This document shows positions 13,806 through 19,071 of a DNA stretch of 19,071 nucleotides, one piece after another (the first letter of the stretch is position 1; every line of letters begins with the position of its first letter). A program made the translations under genes and the position numbers. The notes beneath the pieces were generated by a model. The model ran no database searches and was not told where the DNA came from. It was given only the letters and a program-made list of their open reading frames with translations. The stretch covers positions 1 to 19,071 of the forward strand of contig CAZQNC010000018.1 of the NCBI GenBank assembly GCA_964594625.1, written 5' to 3'. Origin of the DNA: CAZESS01 sp964594625 (GTDB lineage: Archaea; Thermoplasmatota; E2; UBA202; DSCA01).

Positions 13806-14569
13806 ATGAGCACCTCCTGCACCCCCGGGCCGGAGACGGCGAGCACGCTGCTCCGCACGTCCAGGTCAAGGGGCACGTCGAGCACGTCGCCGTGGCTGTC
13901 ATAGACGGCGCCGCCCGCCGCCCGGACCAGCAGGGCCCCGGCCGCGAAATCCGTCACCCGGAGATACTCGTTGGCCTGGTAGTATGCGTCCAGCGCCCCG
14001 GCGGCCACCAGCGACATCTCAAGGGCTGCGGCGCCGAGCGCCCGGATGTGGTGATGGCGGACACGCTGCCAGGTCTCCTCGGCGCCAGAGGTGCCCAGCA
14101 CCAGGGAAAACAGTGGCTCCTCGCCCTGCCGGACGGAAATCGGCCGGCCGTTGCATGCAGCCCCGTTGTCCTTCTCGGCCGTGTAGGTGTCGCCGGTGGG
14201 CAGGTTGCGCACCAGGCCGAACACGATGTCGCTGAGGCGCCGCCGTCCGACGGCAATCGACGTGCAGTAAAACGGGACGCCGTTCACCGCGTTGCGGGTG
14301 CCGTCGATGGGGTCCAGCACCATGGTATACTCGCGCCCGTTGTCAACGTAGCCGGCCTCCTCGGAGAGCACGTTGACCCGGCCGTCGATGACCTTGAGGG
14401 CGACGTCCTCGGCGACCTTGTCGATGTGCTGCGTCGGGGTCCCGTCGGCTCCCATGCACACCTCGGTGCCAAACCGGTCAAAGCAGTTCTCCTGCTCCTG
14501 ATGTACCACCGCCGAAATCGCGTCGGCCACGTCGATGCAGAGCTTCTTCAACAGGGCAATCGATTCCAT
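13802..14569 (-). CDS. Inositol monophosphatase family protein (IMPase/FBPase/NADP phosphatase)
   Basis: The 255-residue product has the Mg2+-dependent, Li+-sensitive phosphatase signature: Glu70-Glu71 in LSEEAG, DPIDGTRN at 86-93, and VTDFAAG with Asp207. Archaeal members act on inositol-1-phosphate, fructose-1,6-bisphosphate and, next to NAD kinase, NADP. The neighbouring NAD kinase makes NADP phosphatase an attractive activity, but specificity cannot be read from sequence. The frame extends to 14647, yet the ATG at 14569 is preferred: a TATA box (14593-14600) lies about 27 nt upstream of it and would sit inside the longer version, and family similarity begins at MESIALLKK. It is the first gene of the six-gene operon and is divergent from hel308. 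Confidence 0.9.
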   Translation of the reverse strand: MESIALLKKLCIDVADAISAVVHQEQENCFDRFGTEVCMGADGTPTQHIDKVAEDVALKVIDGRVNVLSEEAGYVDNGREYTMVLDPIDGTRNAVNGVPFYCTSIAVGRRRLSDIVFGLVRNLPTGDTYTAEKDNGAACNGRPISVRQGEEPLFSLVLGTSGAEETWQRVRHHHIRALGAAALEMSLVAAGALDAYYQANEYLRVTDFAAGALLVRAAGGAVYDSHGDVLDVPLDLDVRSSVLAVSGPGVQEVLI

Positions 14570-14592
14570 GCGTACAGATGTAACCCTCTCTG

Positions 14593-14600
14593 TATATAAA
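14593..14600 (-). promoter_or_regulatory. TATA box of the six-gene operon
   Basis: On the minus strand the box reads TTTATATA, centred about 27 nt before the ATG at 14569, implying a leaderless first cistron. No other good box is seen inside the operon, where genes overlap, so this probably drives all six genes. CCTCT and AGAGG flank it as a 5-bp inverted repeat, too short to interpret. Confidence 0.65.
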
Positions 14601-14629
14601 GAGGTATTGGAAACCGGGATGCTAAAACG

Positions 14630-14636
14630 TTTTATT
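14630..14636 (+). promoter_or_regulatory. TATA-like box of the hel308-cgi121 unit
   Basis: TTTTATT, within the A/T-rich run CTAAAACGTTTTATTG, is centred about 24 nt upstream of the hel308 ATG at 14657. This suggests a leaderless or nearly leaderless mRNA. It lies only about 30 nt from the divergent operon's TATA box, so the two promoters may compete or be co-regulated. Confidence 0.45.
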
Positions 14637-14656
14637 GCGGTGTCCATTAGCCCAGC

Positions 14657-16753
14657 ATGGCCCGGGACTCCATCGACGACCTGCCCGTTGACGAGGGCAT
14701 CCGCCGGCTCATCAAAGCGCAGGGGTACACCGAGCTGTGGCCGCCGCAGCAGCAGGGACTGCCCCCGGCATTGCAGGGGGACAGCGTCGTCCTGTCGGTG
14801 CCCACGGCCAGCGGCAAAAGCCTGGTTGCCTACCTCGCCATCGTCCAGGCCGCCCTCCAGGGCCGGAAGAGCCTGTACATCGTCCCGCTGCGGGCGCTGG
14901 CCCGGGAAAAATGGGAGGATCTCCGCCGGTACGAGGAGCTCGGCATTTCCATCGGCGTGTCCACGGGCGACTACGACGAAAGCGGCAGCCGGCTTGCAGG
15001 AAACGACATCGTCATCTGCACGTCGGAGAAAGCCGATTCATTGCTGCGGCACGGCGCCCGGTGGATAGACGACGTCGACATCGTGGTCGCGGACGAAATC
15101 CATCTCATGGACGACGCATCGCGGGGGCCGACCATGGAGATGGTGCTGTCCCGCCTCAGGATGATGCATCCCGGGCTGCAGGTCATAGCGCTCTCCGCCA
15201 CCATCCAGAACGCCGAGGAAATCGCCGGCTGGCTCCAGGCCGAGCTCGTCAAGGACACCTGGCGGCCCGTGCCCCTCAGGGAGGGCGTCTTCCACGATGG
15301 TACCATCTACTACGCGGACGAGTCCACCCGGCGGATAGTGGGCACCGGCACCATCGCTCTCGTCGTCGACACCGTCGCCGATCACGGCCAGTGCTTGGTC
15401 TTCGTGAACAGCCGCCGGGCGGCGCAGCGCTTCGCCGGCAAGCTACGGGAGCACGTTGCCCCCTACATCGACGACGCACAGGCGCTGAAGCAGGCCGCCC
15501 GGGACGTGGTCGCCGGCGAGGAGAGCACCTCGGTCGCCACCAGGCTGGCCGAGTACATCCAGCAGGGCGTCGCGTTCCATCATGCAGGGCTGCGGAGCAG
15601 CCAGCGCCGCGTCATCGAGGATGCCTTCCGGGCTGGGGACATCAAATGCATCACGGCCACGCCGACGCTGGCGGCCGGGGTCAACACGCCGGCGCGCCGC
15701 GTCATCGTCAAGCATACCTACCGGTACTCGGGCGACGCGGGCTGCATGGTACCCATCCCGGTGATGGAGATAGCGCAGGCCATGGGACGGGCCGGCCGCC
15801 CCGGCTACGACGACGAGGGCGAGGCCGTCCTCGTCGCCCGGAAACAGCGGCAGCTCCAGCAGCTCAGGGAGCGCTACATCAACGCGGAGCTGGAGCCCAT
15901 CCATTCCAAGCTGGGCAGCGAGCCGGCGCTCCGCATCCATGTCCTGTCGCTCATCGCCACCGACTTCGCGGTCACCCTCAGCGAGATTATCGATTTTTTC
16001 AACCGCACGTTTTACGCCCATCAGCGAGGAGTCGTTTCAGAGGGGCAGCTGGAGGACATCGTCTCCTTCCTGGAGCGGGAGGGCTTCGTCGTCAAAAAGG
16101 GCGTGTGGACGGCCACGCCGTTCGGCCGGAAGACATCCAGCCTGTACCTCGACCCGCTCTCGGCCATCAAGATGCGGGAGGCATTGGAGGCGCAGCAGGC
16201 GTCCACGTTTGCCTATCTGCATGCCATCTGCGCGGCGCCGGACATGCGCTGCCTCTACGTTTCGAGGGGCGACCGGTGGCTCGAAGACACGGTGGACGAA
16301 AACGTCTTCGCTTTGGAGGTGCCGCTGCCGATTTCGCCGGATTTTGAATGGTTCCTCGCCCAGGTGAAGACGGCGGCGCTGCTGGAGGACTGGATGCTGG
16401 AGCGGCGGGAGCAGCATCTGGTGCAAAAATACGGTGTGGGGCCCGGTGACATCCATTCCAAGGTCGAGGTCGCCGAGTGGCTGCTCCACGCGATGCGGGA
16501 GATGGCCCGTATCTTTGACTTCGATGCGGTGCCGGAGCTCACGAAGCTCATCATGCGGATGCGCTACGGCTGCAGGGAGCAGCTGCTCAACCTGGTGGAG
16601 CTCCGCAACGTCGGTCGCGTACGGGCGAGGGCGCTTTACAAGGCCGGCTTCAGGAGCGTAAACGATTTAAGGAAAGCCAGCATAGCACGGCTGCAGGAGA
16701 TACCGCACATCGGTGTGGAAACCGCCACATCTATAAGGGAGCAGGTGGCATAG
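14657..16753 (+). CDS. hel308: Ski2-type DNA helicase Hel308 (Hjm)
   Basis: The 698-residue product is the archaeal Hel308 helicase, a 3'-5' DNA unwinding enzyme that acts at stalled replication forks. The first RecA domain has TASGKS (Walker A Lys54), DEIH at 146-149 and SAT at 180-182. The second has VAFHHAGL near 305, TPTLAAGVNTPARRVIV near 335 and QAMGRAGRPG at 374-383. A winged-helix and ratchet region follow (about 405-640). The C-terminal helix-hairpin-helix includes NVGRVRARALYKAGF and IPHIGVETA, the position of the family's auto-inhibitory RAR motif. All motifs look intact. The stop codon is directly followed by the ATG of cgi121 with no gap, so they form an operon, a pairing seen in other archaea. 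Confidence 0.95.
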   Translation: MARDSIDDLPVDEGIRRLIKAQGYTELWPPQQQGLPPALQGDSVVLSVPTASGKSLVAYLAIVQAALQGRKSLYIVPLRALAREKWEDLRRYEELGISIGVSTGDYDESGSRLAGNDIVICTSEKADSLLRHGARWIDDVDIVVADEIHLMDDASRGPTMEMVLSRLRMMHPGLQVIALSATIQNAEEIAGWLQAELVKDTWRPVPLREGVFHDGTIYYADESTRRIVGTGTIALVVDTVADHGQCLVFVNSRRAAQRFAGKLREHVAPYIDDAQALKQAARDVVAGEESTSVATRLAEYIQQGVAFHHAGLRSSQRRVIEDAFRAGDIKCITATPTLAAGVNTPARRVIVKHTYRYSGDAGCMVPIPVMEIAQAMGRAGRPGYDDEGEAVLVARKQRQLQQLRERYINAELEPIHSKLGSEPALRIHVLSLIATDFAVTLSEIIDFFNRTFYAHQRGVVSEGQLEDIVSFLEREGFVVKKGVWTATPFGRKTSSLYLDPLSAIKMREALEAQQASTFAYLHAICAAPDMRCLYVSRGDRWLEDTVDENVFALEVPLPISPDFEWFLAQVKTAALLEDWMLERREQHLVQKYGVGPGDIHSKVEVAEWLLHAMREMARIFDFDAVPELTKLIMRMRYGCREQLLNLVELRNVGRVRARALYKAGFRSVNDLRKASIARLQEIPHIGVETATSIREQVA

Positions 16754-17272
16754 ATGGACATCCAGATATACGGCTGCCGGGGCAGCATCCCGGACACGGA
16801 GGCATTCATCGCCGAGCTGCAGGCGTTTGCCGCATCGCACGATGTTGCATGCCAGGCGTTGGATGCCGGCGCGGTCTACGGGGCAACGCATATCCGGTCG
16901 GCGGTGCAGCACGCGGTCCGTTCGTTCCGCCGGGGCGCCATGGTGTGCAACGACCTGTCGATGGAGATACTGCTGTATGCGTCGGGCTGCCGGCAGATAC
17001 GCGACGCCATCGGGCGGGCCGGCATCCGCAACGGCCCCGTGGTGCTGGTGGCGGTCGGCCGCACGGGCATCCCCGGTGCCGACGGTGACCTTCCGGACAT
17101 GGCGGCGTTCATGGACGAGCATTCGCTGGCTTCCGACGACGACGTCCTGGCGGGTACCGGCGAGGTGCTCGACCGCTTTGGCATTCCCGCGGACGTATGG
17201 GAGACAATCGATACCTCTATGTATGAGGATCTCATATTGGAGCAGGTGGCGATGGTGGACCTGCACACGTAG
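16754..17272 (+). CDS. cgi121: KEOPS complex subunit Cgi121
   Basis: The 172-residue product resembles archaeal Cgi121, the small KEOPS subunit that binds tRNA and helps Kae1 make the universal t6A37 modification of ANN-decoding tRNAs. Visible family features are an N-terminal GCRGSIP segment, the central HIRSAVQHAVRSFRRGAM with SMEILLYASGCRQIRDAIGRAGI, and a strand VVLVAVG. The position directly after hel308 is a known archaeal arrangement and strengthens the call. A ribosome site AGGTGG at 16743-16748 overlaps the end of hel308, 5 nt before the ATG, so translation may re-initiate. The Kae1, Bud32 and Pcc1 genes are not in the window. A tRNA-Arg gene starts 6 nt after the stop; its GCG anticodon means that tRNA is not itself a t6A substrate. 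Confidence 0.85.
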   Translation: MDIQIYGCRGSIPDTEAFIAELQAFAASHDVACQALDAGAVYGATHIRSAVQHAVRSFRRGAMVCNDLSMEILLYASGCRQIRDAIGRAGIRNGPVVLVAVGRTGIPGADGDLPDMAAFMDEHSLASDDDVLAGTGEVLDRFGIPADVWETIDTSMYEDLILEQVAMVDLHT

Positions 17273-17278
17273 CCACAT

Positions 17279-17352
17279 GCCCGGATGGGGTAGCTTGGAT
17301 ATCCTAAAGCCCTGCGGAGGCTTGGACTCGGGTTCGAATCCCGCTCCGGGCG
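17279..17352 (+). tRNA. tRNA-Arg (anticodon GCG)
   Basis: The segment folds as a cloverleaf. Acceptor GCCCGGA pairs with TCCGGGC and is followed by discriminator G; no CCA is encoded. The D-arm GGGTAGCTTGGATATCCT has the A14, G18G19 and A21 pattern. The anticodon stem AAGCC/GGCTT encloses the loop CTGCGGA, giving anticodon GCG for the CGC arginine codon. The T loop TTCGAAT closes a stem TCGGG/CCCGC with four good pairs and a T-C mismatch at its base (49-65). No intron is seen. It may be transcribed with cgi121 or from a promoter within that gene; TCATATTGG near 17232 is a weak candidate. A T-rich terminator follows at once. Confidence 0.93.
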
Positions 17353-17368
17353 TTTTTCTTTTTTTTTT
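17353..17368 (+). terminator. Oligo-T terminator of the tRNA gene
   Basis: Five T, one C and ten T directly follow the tRNA discriminator base. Such runs terminate archaeal RNA polymerase and would end the hel308-cgi121-tRNA transcript. Confidence 0.75.
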
Positions 17369-17390
17369 GCACGAACGAGTTTGGGGCATG

Positions 17391-17451
17391 GCGGGATACG
17401 GTGACGGGAAAACGCGTGGGCGGCTCCCGTCGTTGCCAGTTGCTATCCTGC
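17391..17451 (+). other. Potential structured RNA or DNA segment downstream of tRNA-Arg
   Basis: This noncoding segment can form two nested stems. The outer one is GCGGGATA (17391-17398) with TATCCTGC (17444-17451), 8 bp including one G-U. The inner one is GTGACGGGA (17401-17409) with TCCCGTCGT (17425-17433), 9 bp including two G-U pairs at its base. The strand is not determined. No snoRNA C/D boxes or known RNA family are recognised, and a GC-rich region forms stems easily. The gap 17353-17538 otherwise contains only the tRNA terminator, a 13-nt repeat pair and the AIM24 gene promoter. Confidence 0.3.
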
Positions 17452-17532
17452 GGGGTGCATGCATGCAGTGGTTCAATCGACCTTGAATTTACCTTGAGAA
17501 AATAGAAACATTTAAGCCTCTCCCGTCGTTGC
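17424..17532 (+). repeat. 13-nt direct repeat flanking the AIM24 gene TATA box
   Basis: CTCCCGTCGTTGC occurs exactly twice, at 17424-17436 and 17520-17532, 96 nt apart. The second copy lies between the TATA box and the ATG of the AIM24-family gene, the first about 70 nt upstream of the box. GACGGGA at 17403-17409 is complementary to part of both copies. The pair could be regulator sites or part of an alternative fold; nothing in the sequence tells which. Confidence 0.45.
17508..17516 (+). promoter_or_regulatory. TATA-like box of the AIM24-family gene
   Basis: ACATTTAAG is centred about 26-27 nt upstream of the ATG at 17539, preceded by purine-rich AATAGAA that may serve as the TFB recognition element. 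The spacing implies a leaderless mRNA. Confidence 0.55.
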
Positions 17533-17538
17533 AAAAGC

Positions 17539-18273
17539 ATGCAGTATAAGATCACCGGTGACAACCTCCAGATTGTGACCGTTGAAATCAGCGAGGGAGA
17601 GACGGTGTACGGCGAGGCGGGCGCCATGGTCTACATGTCCCCCAACGTGGAGATGGAGGCCAAGAGCCGCGGCGGCATCCTCAAAGGGCTGGGCCGCAAG
17701 CTGGCCGGGGAAACGTTTTTCATGACCGAGTTTTCCTCCGCCGGCGGCACCGCCATCGTGGCCTTCGCCGGCAACGCACCCGGCAAGATACAGGCCCGGG
17801 ACCTGTCCACGGGCACCGATTTCATAGCTCAGAAGGATGCCTTTCTCTGCGCCGACGACGCCGTCGACATGAAAATCGCCTTTCAGAAGCGGCTGGGGGC
17901 CACGTTTTTCGGCGGCGAGGGATTCATCCTCCAGCGGATGTCCGGCGACGGCACCGCCTTCGTGCACGCCTGCGGCGACTTCATCGAAATGGAGCTCGAC
18001 CCGGGCCAGCGGCTCAAGGTGGACACCGGCAGCGTCGTCGGCTGGGAGGCCACCGTGGACTACGACATCGAACGGGTCAAGGGCATCAAGACAATGCTCT
18101 TCGGCGGCGAAGGACTGTTCATCACCAGGCTCGAGGGCCCTGGAAAGGTGCTGCTGCAGTCGATGACGCTGAAAAACCTGGCGATGGCCCTGGCACCCTT
18201 CCTGCCCCAGCAGGGCCAGACCTCCGGCAAATCCGGCCTGGTCGGCACGCTGATAGACGAAAGCCTGAGCTGA
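17539..18273 (+). CDS. AIM24 / TIGR00266 family protein
   Basis: The 244-residue product is a beta-rich, glycine-rich protein of the AIM24 family, found in bacteria, archaea and as a mitochondrial protein in yeast. Visible family features are YKITGDNLQIVTVEIS at the start, GEAGAMVYMSPNVEME near 25, RGGILKGLGRKLAGETFFMTEF near 44, an internal repeat of the G-rich strand motif (FFGGEGFILQRMSG, LFGGEGLFITRLEG), and VDTGSVVGWEATVDYDI. The molecular function of prokaryotic members is not established; no signal peptide or catalytic motif is seen. It has its own leaderless-type promoter, and a small membrane protein gene starts 5 nt after its stop, so the two are probably co-transcribed and perhaps act together at the membrane. 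Confidence 0.85.
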   Translation: MQYKITGDNLQIVTVEISEGETVYGEAGAMVYMSPNVEMEAKSRGGILKGLGRKLAGETFFMTEFSSAGGTAIVAFAGNAPGKIQARDLSTGTDFIAQKDAFLCADDAVDMKIAFQKRLGATFFGGEGFILQRMSGDGTAFVHACGDFIEMELDPGQRLKVDTGSVVGWEATVDYDIERVKGIKTMLFGGEGLFITRLEGPGKVLLQSMTLKNLAMALAPFLPQQGQTSGKSGLVGTLIDESLS

Positions 18274-18278
18274 TACCC

Positions 18279-18476
18279 ATGCTGCGAATCGGTGCGGGAG
18301 CACTCGCCGCCCTGGGCGTCGTCCTCCTCGTGGCCTACACCATGGTCATCGTGGCCGTCGTGCTCTTCGTCATCGCGGCTGCGTTAATCGGCGTGTACAT
18401 GCTGGCGGCAAAAAAACCGGAGATAGAGCGCCACGGCGACTGGACGCTGGACAAGGTACGGGAAAAAAAGGATTAG
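18279..18476 (+). CDS. Small membrane protein of unknown function
   Basis: The 65-residue product consists mainly of hydrophobic sequence (about residues 4-43, room for two short transmembrane helices or one long hairpin), followed by a charged tail AAKKPEIERHGDWTLDKVREKKD that is probably cytoplasmic. No family is recognised. It starts 5 nt after the AIM24-family stop, without a clear ribosome site, consistent with co-transcription and re-initiation. Its TAG stop (18474-18476) overlaps the TAA stop of the convergent TBP gene by 3 nt of sequence, leaving no intergenic terminator. The codon use resembles the neighbouring genes, which supports a real gene, but it is short. Confidence 0.6.
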   Translation: MLRIGAGALAALGVVLLVAYTMVIVAVVLFVIAAALIGVYMLAAKKPEIERHGDWTLDKVREKKD

Positions 18477-19042
18477 AGCAGGCCCCGTTTTTCGAGCTCG
18501 CCGCCGATGTACTGTATCGCCATCTCGACCTGCTCCCGCTTCCGGGCCCCGGTGCACACCAGCCGACCCGAGCTGAACAGCAGCACCACGACGCGGGGCT
18601 CCCGCAGCCGGTAGACAAGGCCGGGAAACTGCTCCGGTTCATATTCCACCTTTTCGAGGCCGAGCGCCAGGGCGATGGCGTGCAGGTTGAGGCTGGCGCC
18701 CAGATTGGCGGAGGCCACGATGTTCTGCACCTCCACCTGCACATCGTCATGGATGTCCGCCCCCGCCGCCGCGGCCATGTCCCGCACCTGCCGGATGGCG
18801 TGATGCACGTCCTCGCTGGTCTTGCCGCCCGTGCAGACCATCTTTCCGCTTTTGAACAGGAGCGCCGCCGTCTTTGGCTGCTTGAGACGGAGCACCAGGC
18901 CGGGAAATTTTTCCGGGTCATACTCGCTTTCCGGCAGCCCCGTGGACAGCGCTGTCAGCTCGAGCTCGTCGGCGATGGTTGTCGAGGCGACCATGTTTTC
19001 TATGCGGATGTCTGCCGGTAGATGCAGATTAGCCATCTTCAT
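18473..19042 (-). CDS. tbp: TATA-box-binding protein
   Basis: The 189-residue product is the archaeal TBP, the saddle-shaped factor that bends promoter DNA and recruits TFB and RNA polymerase. Two direct repeats of about 90 residues are plain. The first has IRIENMVAST, EKFPGLVLRL, LLFKSGKMVCTG and SEDVHHAIRQV; the second has VEVQNIVASANL, EQFPGLVYRL, LLFSSGRLVCTG and REQVEMAIQYI. The FPGL and LLF phenylalanines that wedge between DNA bases are all present. No acidic C-terminal tail is seen. Two in-frame ATGs (19042 and 19036) are possible starts. A TATA-like TTTTTATAT overlaps the first ATG, so the true promoter may lie beyond the window. Only one TBP gene is visible here. Its 3' end overlaps that of a convergent small gene. 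Confidence 0.96.
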   Translation of the reverse strand: MKMANLHLPADIRIENMVASTTIADELELTALSTGLPESEYDPEKFPGLVLRLKQPKTAALLFKSGKMVCTGGKTSEDVHHAIRQVRDMAAAAGADIHDDVQVEVQNIVASANLGASLNLHAIALALGLEKVEYEPEQFPGLVYRLREPRVVVLLFSSGRLVCTGARKREQVEMAIQYIGGELEKRGLL

Positions 19043-19071
19043 ATAAAAAGCTGTGTGTTTTTGAGCGAGGC

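Noticed and set aside
14570..14647. N-terminal extension of the monophosphatase family protein
   Set aside because: The operon TATA box at 14593-14600 would lie inside the coding region, and family similarity begins at the ATG at 14569.
16667..17476. Minus-strand 269-residue frame with GAGFEPESKPPQ
   Set aside because: It is antisense to cgi121 and the tRNA. The GAGFEP-type segment again comes from the tRNA complement, and composition is unlike a real protein.
17304..17627. Minus-strand 107-residue frame containing SGIRTRV
   Set aside because: It runs antisense through the tRNA-Arg gene; the SGIRTR-type peptide is the familiar translation of a tRNA T-arm complement, and the frame crosses the AIM24 promoter.
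1..19071. CRISPR array, insertion sequence, integrase, toxin-antitoxin or defence island
   Set aside because: I found no spaced repeat series, transposase, recombinase or defence-gene motif on either strand. The tRNA-Arg 3' end is not repeated elsewhere in the window, so there is no sign of an integrated element.

Overview
The window is archaeal chromosome from a GC-rich organism. It carries a two-repeat TATA-binding protein, a Hel308 helicase next to the KEOPS subunit Cgi121, an iron-sulfur Dph2, an archaeal-type HPRT, an MfnA-type decarboxylase, an AF2198-like JAMM protease and a COG2403/CpgS-type GTPase. Promoters look archaeal: A/T-rich TATA-like boxes lie about 24-28 nt upstream of several start codons, so many mRNAs are probably leaderless. 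The mix suggests a euryarchaeal lineage (methanogen-related or Thermoplasmata-like). MfnA and CpgS-like genes are compatible with a methanogen but do not prove it, and I cannot name a genus.

Layout. At 1-539 (minus) lies the N-terminal part of a TMEM144/RhaT-like membrane transporter cut by the window edge; it shares a 57-nt divergent promoter region with PEP synthase (597-2981, plus). A secreted metzincin-like protease with calcium-binding repeats (3003-4556, minus) follows tail to tail. Next, all minus, come a CpgS-like GTPase (4644-5960), a degenerate TraB-like protein (6018-6644) and a B12-binding radical SAM enzyme (6641-7969); the last two are translationally coupled. Divergent from the radical SAM gene is a large exported Ig-like protein with more than 25 N-glycosylation sequons (8093-9976, plus).

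From 14569 down to 9977 (minus) runs a compact six-gene operon: inositol monophosphatase family, NAD kinase, JAMM protease, MfnA decarboxylase, HPRT, Dph2. Four junctions are 4-nt ATGA overlaps and the last is a 29-nt overlap. It joins cofactor metabolism (NADP, methanofuran or CoA), purine salvage, ubiquitin-like removal and translation factor modification under one leaderless promoter. Divergent from it run hel308 (14657-16753) and cgi121 (16754-17272), with a tRNA-Arg(GCG) only 6 nt beyond.

The right end holds a possible structured RNA segment and a 13-nt direct repeat ahead of an AIM24-family gene (17539-18273), a tiny two-segment membrane protein (18279-18476), and the general transcription factor TBP (18473-19042, minus), whose stop overlaps that of the membrane protein.

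No insertion sequence, CRISPR array, integrase or prophage gene is visible. Most of the window is chromosomal housekeeping. The less explained parts are the radical SAM/TraB-like pair, the two exported proteins, the palindromes in the divergent promoter regions, and the noncoding segment after the tRNA. No gene-free stretch exceeds 300 nt; the longest is 17353-17538.
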